64,000 nt of DNA from Coriaria nepalensis (GCA_027186245.1 CP114481.1:29791501-29855500); one strand, 5' to 3'; positions 52,638 through 64,000 are shown, counted from the first letter of the stretch. The notes: generated from the sequence alone by a model not told the origin. Made by a program: numbers and translations.

Positions 52638-53349
52638 AGTCAATAACTTATTTCAAAGCAAGTCGAAAGAATTCTATTTTTGCTCTACAAATGCAAGTTT
52701 TGGGCATAACTTGCAACTGATCAATGCAAGGAAAGTGTGCATTCGTTTAACCTTAAAATCATTTCAATGAGTCATTTCAAGTCAATAACTTATTTCAAAG
52801 CAAGTCGAACGAATTCTATTTTTTGCACTACAAATAGAAGTTTTGTGCATAACTTGCAAATGATCAATGCAAGGAAAGTGTCCATTCGTTTAACCTTAAA
52901 ATCATTTCAATGAGTCATTTCAAGTCAATAACTTATTTCAAAGCAAGTCGACCGAATTCTACTTTTGCACTACAAACACAAGTTTTGTGCATAACTTGCA
53001 AATGATCAATGCAAGGAAAGTGTGCATTCGTTTAACCTTAAAATCATTTCAATGAGTCATTTCAAGTCAATAACTTATTTCAAAGCAAGTCGAACGAATT
53101 CTATTTTTGCACTACAAACAGAAGTTTTGTGCATAACTTGCAAATGATCAATGCAAGGAAAGTGTGCATTCGTTTAACCTTAAAATCATTTCAATGAGTC
53201 ATTTCCAGTCAGTAACTTATTTCAAAGCAAGTCGAAAGAATTCTATTTTTGCACTACAAATGCAAGTGTTGGGCATAACTTGCAACTGATCAATGCAAGG
53301 AAAGTGTGCATTCGTTTAACCTTAAAATAATTTCAATGAGTCATTTCAA

Positions 53350-55790
53350 GTCAATAACTTATTTCAAAGCAAGTCGAATGAATTCTATTTTTGCACTACA
53401 AACACAAGTTTTGTGCATAACTTGCAAATGATCAATGCAAGGAAAGTGTCCATTCGTTTAACCTTAAAATCATTTCAATGAGTCATTTCAAGTCAATAAC
53501 TTATTTCAAAGCAAGTCGAATGAATTCTATTTTTGCACTACAAACACAAGTTTTGTGCATAACTTGCAAACGATCAATGCAAGGAAAGTGTCCATTCGTT
53601 TAACCTTAAAATCATTTCAATGAGTCATTTCCAGTCAATAACTTATTTCAAAGCAAGTCGAAAGAATTCTATTTTTGCTCTACAAATGCAAGTTTTGGGC
53701 ATAACTTGCAACTGATCAATGCAAGGAAAGTGTGCATTCGTTTAACCTTAAAATCATTTCAATGAGTCATTTCAAGTCAATAACTTATTTCAAAGCAAGT
53801 CGAACGAATTCTATTTTTTGCACTACAAACAGAAGTTTTGTGCATAACTTGCAAATGATCAATGCAAGGAAAGTGTCCATTCGTTTAACCTTAAAATCAT
53901 TTCAATGAGTCATTTCAAGTCAATAACTTATTTCAAAGCAAGTCGACCGAATTCTACTTTTGCACTACAAACACAAGTTTTGTGCATAACTTGCAAATGA
54001 TCAATGCAAGGAAAGTGTGCATTCGTTTAACCTTAAAATCATTTCAATGAGTCATTTCAAGTCAATAACTTATTTCAAAGCAAGTCGAACGAATTCTATT
54101 TTTGCACTACAAACACAAGTTTTGTGCATAACTTGCAAATGATCAATGCAAGGAAAGTGTGCATTCGTTTAACCTTAAAATCATTTCAATGAGTCATTTC
54201 CAGTCAGTAACTTATTTCAAAGCAAGTCGAAAGAATTCTATTTTTGCACTAGAAATGCAAGTGTTGGGCATAACTTGCAACTGATCAAGGCAAGGAAAGT
54301 GTGCATTCGTTTAACCTTAAAATCATTTCAATGAGTCATTTCAAGTCAATAACTTATTTCAAAGCAAGTCGAATGAATTCTATTTTTGCACTACAAACAC
54401 AAGTTTTGTGCATAACTTGCAAACGATCAATGCAAGGAAAGTGTCCATTCGTTTAACCTTAAAATCATTTCAATGAGTCATTTCAAGTCAATAACTTATT
54501 TCAAAGCAAGTCGAATGAATTCTATTTTTGCACTACAAACACAAGTTTTGTGCATAACTTGCAAACGATCAATGCAAGGAAAGTGTCCATTCGTTTAACC
54601 TTAAAATCATTTCAATGAGTTATTTCCAGTCAATAACTTATTTGAAAGCAAGTCGAAAGAATTCTATTTTTGCTCTACAAATGCAAGTTTTGGGCATAAC
54701 TTGCAACTGATCAATGCAAGGAAAGTGTGCATTCGTTTAACCTTAAAATCATTTCAATGAGTCATTTCAAGTCAATAACTTATTTCAAAGCAAGTCGAAT
54801 GAATTCTATTTTTGCACTACAAACACAAGTTTTGTGCATAACTTGCAAACGATCAATGCAAGGAAAGTGTCCATTCGTTTAACCTTAAAATCATTTCAAT
54901 GAGTCATTTCTAGTCAATAACTTATTTCAAAGCAAGTCGAAAGAATTCTATTTTTGCTCTACAAATGCAAGTTTTGGGCATAACTTGCAACTGATCAATG
55001 CAAGGAAAGTGTGCATTCGTTTAACCTTAAAATCATTTCAATGAGTCATTTCAAGTCAATAACTTATTTCAAAGCAAGTCGAACGAATTCTATTTTTTGC
55101 ACTACAAACAGAAGTTTTGTGCATAACTTGCAAATGATCAATGCAAGGAAAGTGTCCATTCGTTTAACCTTAAAATCATTTCAATGAGTCATTTCAAGTC
55201 AATAACTTACTTCAAAGCAAGTCGACCGAATTCTACTTTTGCACTACAAACACAAGTTTTGTGCATAACTTGCAAATGATCAATGCAAGGAAAGTGTGCA
55301 TTCGTTTAACCTTAAAATCATTTCAATGAGTCATTTCAAGTCAATAACTTATTTCAAAGCAAGTCGAAGGAATTCTATTTTTGCACTACAAACTCAAGTT
55401 TTGCGCATAACATGCAAACGATCAATGCAAGGAAAGTGTCCATTCGTTTAACCTTAAAATCATTTCAATGAGTCATTTCCAGTCAATAACTTATTTCAAA
55501 GCAAGTCGAAAGAATTCTATTTTTGCTCTACAAATGCAAGTTTTGGGCATAACTTGCAACTGATCAATGCAAGGAAAGTGTGCATTCGTTTAACCTTAAA
55601 ATCATTTCAATGAGTCATTTCAAGTCAATAACTTATTTCAAAGCAAGTCGAACGAATTCTATTTTTTGCACTACAAACAGAAGTTTTGTGCATAACTTGC
55701 AAATGATCAATGCAAGGAAAGTGTCCATTCGTTTAACCTTAAAATCATTTCAATGAGTCATTTCAAGTCAATAACTTATTTCAAAGCAAG
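53350..55790 (+). repeat. Segment repeated at +4691 bp (33 monomers)
   Basis: Recurs at about 58.04-60.48 kb. Shared rare markers: CACTAGAAATG (about 54247 and 58938) with ATCAAGGCAAGG (about 54285 and 58976), GAGTTATTTCC (54617 and 59308) with TTATTTGAAAGC, TTTCTAGTCAA (about 54908 and 59599), and CAAACTCAAG with TTTTGCGC (about 55390 and 60081). Confidence 0.82.
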
Positions 55791-57319
55791 TCGAATGAAT
55801 TCTATTTTTGCACTACAAACACAAGTTTTGTGCATAACTTGCAAACGATCAATGCAAGGAAAGTGTCCATTCGTTTAACCTTAAAATCATTTCAATGAGT
55901 TATTTCCAGTCAATAACTTATTTGAAAGCAAGTCGAAAGAATTCTATTTTTGCTCTACAAATGCAAGTTTTGGGCATAACTTGCAACTGATCAATGCAAG
56001 GAAAGTGTGCATTCGTTTAACCTTAAAATCATTTCAATGAGTCATTTCAAGTCAATAACTTATTTCAAAGCAAGTCGAATGAATTCTATTTTTGCACTAC
56101 AAACACAAGTTTTGTGCATAACTTGCAAACGATCAATGCAAGGAAAGTGTCCATTCGTTTAACCTTAAAATCATTTCAATGAGTCATTTCCAGTCAATAA
56201 CTTATTTCAAAGCAAGTCGAAAGAATTCTATTTTTGCTCTACAAATGCAAGTTTTGGGCATAACTTGCAACTGATCAATGCAAGGAAAGTGTGCATTCGT
56301 TTAACCTTAAAATCATTTCAATGAGTCATTTCAAGTCAATAACTTATTTCAAAGCAAGTCGAATGAATTCTATTTTTGCACTACAAACACAAGTTTTGTG
56401 CATAACTTGCAAACGATCAATGCAAGGAAAGTGTCCATTCGTTTAACCTTAAAATCATTTCAATGAGTCATTTCCAGTCAATAACTTATTTCAAAGCAAG
56501 TCGAAAGAATTCTATTTTTGCTCTACAAATGCAAGTTTTGGGCATAACTTGCAACTGATCAATGCAAGGAAAGTGTGCATTCGTTTAACCTTAAAATCAT
56601 TTCAATGAGTCATTTCAAGTCAATAACTTATTTCAAAGCAAGTCGAACGAATTCTATTTTTTGCACTACAAATAGAAGTTTTGTGCATAACTTGCAAATG
56701 ATCAATGCAAGGAACGTGTCCATTCGTTTAACCTTAAAATCATTTCAATGAGTCATTTCAAGTCAATAACTTATTTCAAAGCAAGTCGACCGAATTCTAC
56801 TTTTGCACTACAAACACAAGTTTTGTGCATAACTTGCAAATGATCAATGCAAGGAAAGTGTGCATTCGTTTAACCTTAAAATCATTTCAATGAGTCATTT
56901 CAAGTCAATAACTTATTTCAAAGCAAGTCGAACGAATTCTATTTTTGCACTACAAACACAAGTTTTGTGCATAACTTGCAAATGATCAATGCAAGGAAAG
57001 TGTGCATTCGTTTAACCTTAAAATCATTTCAATGAGTCATTTCCAGTCAGTAACTTATTTCAAAGCAAGTCGAAAGAATTCTATTTTTGCACTACAAATG
57101 CAAGTGTTGGGCATAACTTGCAACTGATCAATGCAAGGAAAGTGTGCATTCGTTTAACCTTAAAATAATTTCAATGAGTCATTTCAAGTCAATAACTTAT
57201 TTCAAAGCAAGTCGAATGAATTCTATTTTTGCACTACAAACACAAGTTTTGTGCATAACTTGCAAATGATCAATGCAAGGAAAGTGTCCATTCGTTTAAC
57301 CTTAAAATCATTTCAATGA

Positions 57320-58520
57320 GTCATTTCAAGTGAATAACTTATTTCAAAGCAAGTCGAATGAATTCTATTTTTGCACTACAAACACAAGTTTTGTGCATAA
57401 CTTGCAAACGATCAATGCAAGGAAAGTGTCCATTCGTTTAACCTTAAAATCATTTCAATGAGTCATTTCCAGTCAATAACTTATTTCAAAGCAAGTCGAA
57501 AGAATTCTATTTTTGCTCTACAAATGCAAGTTTTGGGCATAACTTGCAACTGATCAATGCAAGGAAAGTGTGCATTCGTTTAACCTTAAAATCATTTCAA
57601 TGAGTCATTTCAAGTCAATAACTTATTTCAAAGCAAGTCGAACGAATTCTATTTTTTGCACTACAAACAGAAGTTTTGTGCATAACTTGCAAATGATCAA
57701 TGCAAGGAAAGTGTCCATTCGTTTAACCTTAAAATCATTTCAATGAGTCATTTCAAGTCAATAACTTATTTCAAAGCAAGTCGACCGAATTCTACTTTTG
57801 CACTACAAACACAAGTTTTGTGCATAACTTGCAAATGATCAATGCAAGGAAAGTGTGCATTCGTTTAACCTTAAAATCATTTCAATGAGTCATTTCAAGT
57901 CAATAACTTATTTCAAAGCAAGTCGAACGAATTCTATTTTTGCACTACAAACACAAGTTTTGTGCATAACTTGCAAATGATCAATGCAAGGAAAGTGTGC
58001 ATTCGTTTAACCTTAAAATCATTTCAATGAGTCATTTCAAGTCAATAACTTATTTCAAAGCAAGTCGAATGAATTCTATTTTTGCACTACAAACACAAGT
58101 TTTGTGCATAACTTGCAAATGATCAATGCAAGGAAAGTGTCCATTCGTTTAACCTTAAAATCATTTCAATGAGTCATTTCAAGTGAATAACTTATTTCAA
58201 AGCAAGTCGAATGAATTCTATTTTTGCACTACAAACACAAGTTTTGTGCATAACTTGCAAACGATCAATGCAAGGAAAGTGTCCATTCGTTTAACCTTAA
58301 AATCATTTCAATGAGTCATTTCCAGTCAATAACTTATTTCAAAGCAAGTCGAAAGAATTCTATTTTTGCTCTACAAATGCAAGTTTTGGGCATAACTTGC
58401 AACTGATCAATGCAAGGAAAGTGTGCATTCGTTTAACCTTAAAATCATTTCAATGAGTCATTTCAAGTCAATAACTTATTTCAAAGCAAGTCGAACGAAT
58501 TCTATTTTTTGCACTACAAA
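57320..58520 (+). repeat. 853-bp (6-monomer + 1) step
   Basis: The private AAGTGAATAAC variant occurs near 57329 and 58182, and the T6 monomers near 57650 and 58503 show the same 853-bp step. This marks a local 6-monomer duplication inside domain H. Confidence 0.75.
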
Positions 58521-61500
58521 CAGAAGTTTTGTGCATAACTTGCAAATGATCAATGCAAGGAAAGTGTCCATTCGTTTAACCTTAAAATCATTTCAATGAG
58601 TCATTTCAAGTCAATAACTTATTTCAAAGCAAGTCGACCGAATTCTACTTTTGCACTACAAACACAAGTTTTGTGCATAACTTGCAAATGATCAATGCAA
58701 GGAAAGTGTGCATTCGTTTAACCTTAAAATCATTTCAATGAGTCATTTCAAGTCAATAACTTATTTCAAAGCAAGTCGAACGAATTCTATTTTTGCACTA
58801 CAAACACAAGTTTTGTGCATAACTTGCAAATGATCAATGCAAGGAAAGTGTGCATTCGTTTAACCTTAAAATCATTTCAATGAGTCATTTCCAGTCAGTA
58901 ACTTATTTCAAAGCAAGTCGAAAGAATTCTATTTTTGCACTAGAAATGCAAGTGTTGGGCATAACTTGCAACTGATCAAGGCAAGGAAAGTGTGCATTCG
59001 TTTAACCTTAAAATCATTTCAATGAGTCATTTCAGGTCAATAACTTATTTCAAAGCAAGTCGAATGAATTCTATTTTTGCACTACAAACACAAGTTTTGT
59101 GCATAACTTGCAAACGATCAATGCAAGGAAAGTGTCCATTCGTTTAACCTTAAAATCATTTCAATGAGTCATTTCAAGTCAATAACTTATTTCAAAGCAA
59201 GTCGAATGAATTCTATTTTTGCACTACAAACACAAGTTTTGTGCATAACTTGCAAACGATCAATGCAAGGAAAGTGTCCATTCGTTTAACCTTAAAATCA
59301 TTTCAATGAGTTATTTCCAGTCAATAACTTATTTGAAAGCAAGTCGAAAGAATTCTATTTTTGCTCTACAAATGCAAGTTTTGGGCATAACTTGCAACTG
59401 ATCAATGCAAGGAAAGTGTGCATTCGTTTAACCTTAAAATCATTTCAATGAGTCATTTCAAGTCAATAACTTATTTCAAAGCAAGTCGAATGAATTCTAT
59501 TTTTGCACTACAAACACAAGTTTTGTGCATAACTTGCAAACGATCAATGCAAGGAAAGTGTCCATTCGTTTAACCTTAAAATCATTTCAATGAGTCATTT
59601 CTAGTCAATAACTTATTTCAAAGCAAGTCGAAAGAATTCTATTTTTGCTCTACAAATGCAAGTTTTGGGCATAACTTGCAACTGATCAATGCAAGGAAAG
59701 TGTGCATTCGTTTAACCTTAAAATCATTTCAATGAGTCATTTCAAGTCAATAACTTATTTCAAAGCAAGTCGAACGAATTCTATTTTTTGCACTACAAAC
59801 AGAAGTTTTGTGCATAACTTGCAAATGATCAATGCAAGGAAAGTGTCCATTCGTTTAACCTTAAAATCATTTCAATGAGTCATTTCAAGTCAATAACTTA
59901 TTTCAAAGCAAGTCGACCGAATTCTACTTTTGCACTACAAACACAAGTTTTGTGCATAACTTGCAAATGATCAATGCAAGGAAAGTGTGCATTCGTTTAA
60001 CCTTAAAATCATTTCAATGAGTCATTTCAAGTCAATAACTTATTTCAAAGCAAGTCGAAGGAATTCTATTTTTGCACTACAAACTCAAGTTTTGCGCATA
60101 ACATGCAAACGATCAATGCAAGGAAAGTGTCCATTCGTTTAACCTTAAAATCATTTCAATGAGTCATTTCCAGTCAATAACTTATTTCAAAGCAAGTCGA
60201 AAGAATTCTATTTTTGCTCTACAAATGCAAGTTTTGGGCATAACTTGCAACTGATCAATGCAAGGAAAGTGTGCATTCGTTTAACCTTAAAATCATTTCA
60301 ATGAGTCATTTCAAGTCAATAACTTATTTCAAAGCAAGTCGAACGAATTCTATTTTTTGCACTACAAACAGAAGTTTTGTGCATAACTTGCAAATGATCA
60401 ATGCAAGGAAAGTGTCCATTCGTTTAACCTTAAAATCATTTCAATGAGTCATTTCAAGTCAATAACTTATTTCAAAGCAAGTCGACCGAATTCTACTTTT
60501 GCACTACAAACACAAGTTTTGTGCATAACTTGCAAATGATCAATGCAAGGAAAGTTTGCATTCGTTTAACCTTAAAATCATTTCAATGAGTCATTTCAAG
60601 TCAATAACTTATTTCAAAGCAAGTCGAACGAATTCTATTTTTGCACTACAAACACAAGTTTTGTGCATAACTTGCAAATGATCAATGCAAGGAAAGTGTG
60701 CATTCGTTTAACCTTAAAATCATTTCAATGAGTCATTTCCAGTCAGTAACTTATTTCAAAGCAAGTCGAAAGAATTCTATTTTTGCACTAGAAATGCAAG
60801 TGTTGGGCATAACTTGCAACTGATCAAGGCAAGGAAAGTGTGCATTCGTTTAACCTTAAAATCATTTCAATGAGTCATTTCAAGTCAATAACTTATTTCA
60901 AAGCAAGTCGAATGAATTCTATTTTTGCACTACAAACACAAGTTTTGTGCATAACTTGCAAACGATCAATGCAAGGAAAGTGTCCATTCGTTTAACCTTA
61001 AAATCATTTCAATGAGTCATTTCAAGTCAATAACTTATTTCAAAGCAAGTCGAATGAATTCTATTTTTGCACTACAAACACAAGTTTTGTGCATAACTTG
61101 CAAACGATCAATGCAAGGAAAGTGTCCATTCGTTTAACCTTAAAATCATTTCAATGAGTTATTTCCAGTCAATAACTTATTTGAAAGCAAGTCGAAAGAA
61201 TTCTATTTTTGCTCTACAAATGCAAGTTTTGGGCATAACTTGCAACTGATCAATGCAAGGAAAGTGTGCATTCGTTTAACCTTAAAATCATTTCAATGAG
61301 TCATTTCAAGTCAATAACTTATTTCAAAGCAAGTCGAATGAATTCTATTTTTGCACTACAAAGACAAGTGTTGTGCATAACTTGCAAACGATCAATGCAA
61401 GGAAAGTGTCCATTCGTTTAACCTTAAAATCATTTCAATGAGTCATTTCCAGTCAATAACTTATTTCAAAGCAAGTCGAAAAAATTCTATTTTTGCTTTA

Positions 61501-62190
61501 CAAATGCAAGTTTTGGGCATAACTTGCAACTGATCAATGCAAGGAAAGTGTGCATTCGTTTAACCTTAAAATCATTTCAATGAGTCATTTCAAGTCAATA
61601 ACTTATTTCAAAGCAAGTCGAACGAATTCTATTTTTTGCACTACAAACAGAAGTTTTGTGCATAACTTGCAAATGATCAATGCAAGGAAAGTGTCCATTC
61701 GTTTAACCTTAAAATCATTTCAATGAGTCATTTCAAGTCAATAACTTATTTCAAAGCAAGTCGACCGAATTCTACTTTTGCACTACAAACACAAGTCTTG
61801 TGCATAACTTGCAAATGATCAATGCAAGGAAAGTGTGCATTCGTTTAACCTTAAAATCATTTCAATGAGTCATTTCAAGTCAATAACTTATTTCAAAGCA
61901 AGTCGAACGAATTCTATTTTTGCACTACAAACTCAAGTTTTGCGCATAACATGCAAACGATCAATGCGAGGAAAGTGTCCATTCGTTTAACCTTAAAATC
62001 ATTTCAATGAGTCATTTCCAGTCAATAACTTATTTCAAAGCAAGTCGAAAGAATTCTATTTTTGCTCTACAAATGCAAGTTTTGGGCATAACTTGCAACT
62101 GATCAATGCAAGGAAAGTGTGCATTCGTTTAACCTTAAAATCATTTCAATGAGTCATTTCAAGTCAATAACTTATTTCGAAGCAAGTCGA
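58250..62190 (+). repeat. 1848-bp (13-monomer) HOR, two tandem copies
   Basis: Offset 1848 = 13 x 142 + 2, because each unit holds two 143-bp monomers. Markers: CACTAGAAATG (58938 and 60786), GAGTTATTTCC (59308 and 61156), GACCG (58636 and 60484; 59915 and 61763) and CAAACTCAAG (60081 and 61929). The second copy has private changes such as CAAAGACAAGTG near 61361, GAAAAAATTC near 61479 and CAATGCGAGG near 61963. Confidence 0.82.
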
Positions 62191-62195
62191 ACGAA

Positions 62196-64000
62196 TTCAA
62201 TTTTTGCACTACAAACACAAGTTTTGTGCATCATTTGCAAATGATCAATGCAAGGAAAGTGTGCATTCGTTTAACCTTAAAATCATTTCAATGAGTCATT
62301 TCAAGTCAATATCTTATTTCAAAGTAATTCGAACGAGCACTATTTTTGCACTACAAATCCAAGGTTTGGGCATAACTTGCAAATGATCAATGCAAGGAAA
62401 GTGTGCATTCGTTTAACCTTAAAATCATTTCAATGAATCATTTCAAGTCAATAACTTATTTCAAAGCAAGTCGAACGAATTCTACTTTTGCACTACAAAC
62501 ACAAGTTTTGTGCATCACTTGCAAATGATCAATGCAAGGAAATTGTGCATTCGTTTAACCTTAAAATCATTTTAATGAGTCATTTCAAGTCAATATCTTA
62601 TTACAAAGTAATTCGAACGAGCACTATTTTTGCACTACAAATCCAAGGTTTGGGCATAACTTGCAAATGATCAATACAAGGAAAGTGTGCATTCGTTTAA
62701 CCTTAAAATCATTTCAATGAGTCATTTCAAGTCAATAACTTATTTCAAAGCAAGTCGAACGAATTCAATTTTTGCACTACAAACACAAGTTTTGTGCATC
62801 ACTTGCAAATGATCAATGCAAGGAAAGTGTGCATTCGTTTAACCTTAAAATCATTTCAATGAGCCATTTCAAGTCAATATCTTATTTCAAAGTAATTCGA
62901 ACGAGCACTATTTTTGCACTACAAATCCTAGGTTTGGGCATAACTTGCAAATGATCAATGCAAGGAAAGTGTGCATTCGTTTAACCTTAAAATCATTTCA
63001 ATGAGTCATTTCAAGTCAATAACTTATTTCAAAGCAAGTCGAAAGAATTCTATTTTTGCACTACAAATGCAAGTGTTGGGCATAATTTGCAACTGATCAA
63101 TGCAAGGAAAGTGTGCATTCGTTTAACCTTAAAATCATTTCAATGAGTCATTTCAAGTCAATAACTTATTTCAAAGCAAGTCGAATGAATTCTATTTTTG
63201 CACTACAAACACAAGTTTTGTGCATAACTTGCAAACGATCAATGCAAGGAAAGTGTCCATTCGTTTAACCTTAAAATCATTTCAATGAGTCATTTCAAGT
63301 CAATAACTTATTTCAAAGCAAGTCGAATGAATTCTATTTTTGCACTACAAACACAAGTTTTGGGCATAACTTGCAAACGATCAATGCAAGGAAAGTGTCC
63401 ATTCGTTTAACCTTAAAATCATTTCAATGAGTCATTTCCAGTCAATAACTTATTTCAAAGCAAGTCGAATGAAATCTATTTTTGCACTACAAACACAAGT
63501 TTTGTGCATCACTTGCAAATGATCAATGCAAGGAAAGTGTGCATTCGTTTAACCTTAAAATCATTTCAATGAGCCATTTCAAGTCAATATCTTATTTCAA
63601 AGTAATTCGAACGAGCACTATTTTTGCACTACAAATCCTAGGTTTGGGCATAACTTGCAAATGATCAATGCAAGGAAAGTGTGCATTCGTTTAACCTTAA
63701 AATCATTTCAATGAATCATTTAAAGTCAATAACTTATTTCAAAGCAAGTCGAACGAATTCTACTTTTGCACTACAAACACAAGTTTTGTGCATCACTTGC
63801 AAATGATCAATGCAAGGAAATTGTGCATTCGTTTAACCTTAAAATCATTTTAATGAGTCATTTCAAGTCAATATCTTATTACAAAGTAATTCGAACGAGC
63901 ACTATTTTTGCACTACAAATCCAAGGTTTGGGCATAACTTGCAAATGATCAATACAAGGAAAGTGTGCATTCGTTTAACCTTAAAATCATTTCAATGAGT
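62196..64000 (+). repeat. HOR block I, 1278-bp (9-monomer) unit
   Basis: GCATCAC monomers reappear. Those at 62488 and 63766 share TTTTAATGAG and CAATACAAGG and are 1278 bp apart. Another pair at 62772 and 63482 shares the private TCCTAGGTTTGGG at 710 bp (5 monomers). A change to GAAATCTATT near 63471 removes an EcoRI site at the join. The window ends inside the array. Confidence 0.8.

Larger units (their letters stand above)
52638..62195 (+). repeat. HOR domain H, rich in 143-bp T6 monomers
   Basis: Ten 143-bp monomers with CTATTTTTTGC and CAGAAG or ATAGAAG lie near 52820, 53813, 55091, 55663, 56657, 57650, 58503, 59782, 60351 and 61630, which explains the +10 phase across the domain. Each is followed one monomer later by a GACCG or related monomer. 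The domain has no GCATCAC monomer and no GAGCAC monomer, both common elsewhere. Confidence 0.85.
1..64000 (+). repeat. 142-bp satellite DNA array, about 450 head-to-tail monomers, filling the window
   Basis: The same unit recurs every 142 bp from first to last base with no unrelated sequence between copies. Landmarks in nearly every monomer are AAGTTTTGTGCATAACTTGC (or variants), GATCAATGCAAGGAAAG, CATTCGTTTAACC, AAAATCATTTCAATGAG and AACTTATTTCAAAGCAAG, followed in most copies by an EcoRI hexamer GAATTC. All copies point the same way. Counting phase between identical landmarks gives 450.6 monomers with a net excess of 14 bp, explained by eighteen 143-mers, two 141-mers and one 140-mer. Arrays of this size, homogeneity and higher-order structure are known from eukaryotic centromeres and pericentromeres. 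That location is inference here, because the window has no flanking unique DNA. I do not recognise the family by name. Confidence 0.98.

Noticed and set aside
562..63948. Dozens of roughly 60-residue reading frames on the plus strand as a gene family
   Set aside because: They start at TTG, span about 1.3 monomers, exist only where one base removes a TAA, and are near-identical because the DNA is tandem repeat. There is no promoter, domain or independent codon pattern.
1..64000. CRISPR array
   Set aside because: The whole 142-bp unit is repeated with no unique spacers, units are far longer than repeat-spacer pairs, and there are no cas genes.
1..64000. Telomeric or subtelomeric simple repeat
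   Set aside because: No run of short G-rich telomere units is present; the period is 142 bp throughout.
1..64000. Transposon insertions, rRNA, tRNA or other RNA genes
   Set aside because: Every stretch read falls in the satellite register; there is no room for non-satellite sequence, and monomer phase accounts for all bases.
1..64000. Iteron-type replication origin
   Set aside because: Iterons are short repeats in a small locus next to a replication gene. Here the repeat fills 64 kb with HOR structure, as in eukaryotic satellites.
1..64000. Naming the species or satellite family from the monomer
   Set aside because: I do not recognise the sequence. A 142-bp AT-rich monomer near nucleosome length fits many plants and animals; a database search would be decisive.
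1..64000. TATA-like and poly-T tracts as promoters or terminators
   Set aside because: They recur in every monomer as part of the AT-rich unit and sit next to no gene.

Overview
The whole 64-kb window is one uninterrupted tandem satellite array. The monomer is 142 bp, AT-rich (about 32% G+C by hand count of a consensus-like monomer), always head-to-tail in the same orientation, and there are about 450.6 copies. I see no gene, RNA gene, transposon, CRISPR array, unique spacer or inversion on either strand. This points to a nuclear eukaryotic chromosome, most likely a centromeric or pericentromeric heterochromatin block. I cannot name the species or even the kingdom: I do not recognise the monomer as a named satellite family.

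The register is very strict. Monomers start (ACAAA phase) at 1 + 142n from base 1 to about 26.8 kb. Over the window I count 21 monomers of abnormal length: eighteen of 143 bp, two of 141 bp and one of 140 bp. Their net +14 bp exactly explains the phase at the right end.

Monomers fall into sequence subtypes set by linked variants: the bases before the EcoRI hexamer, CACAAG versus CAGAAG versus TGCAAG versus TCCAAG, GCATAAC versus GCATCAC, AAATGATC versus AAACGATC versus AACTGATC, and TGTGCATT versus TGTCCATT. The subtypes are arranged in higher-order repeats (HORs) that change along the array. Approximate layout: 1-5345, a 2272-bp 16-mer, two full copies and a partial one; 5346-14.1 kb, a 4544-bp (32-monomer) duplication with an inner 1704-bp 12-mer; 14.4-17.2 kb, a copy at 6248-bp offset followed by an 1136-bp 8-mer duplication; 16.5-20.9 kb, modules at 1420, 852 and 2272 bp; 21.4-25.7 kb, 7-mer and 14-mer (1988 bp); 27.2-35.6 kb, a 4403-bp 31-mer in two copies; 36.4-42.9 kb, loose 12/13-mers; 47526-52637, a 2556-bp 18-mer in two copies; 53.3-62.2 kb, a domain of 13-mers (1848 bp) and a 4691-bp duplication, rich in a 143-bp subtype and lacking two other subtypes; 62.4-64.0 kb, a 1278-bp 9-mer.

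Open reading frames of about 60 codons recur throughout but are by-products of the repeat. They appear only where a monomer carries GCATCAC instead of GCATAAC, which removes a TAA stop. Nothing here encodes proteins that work together. The interest lies in the evolution of the array: nested, recent, mosaic HOR amplification.
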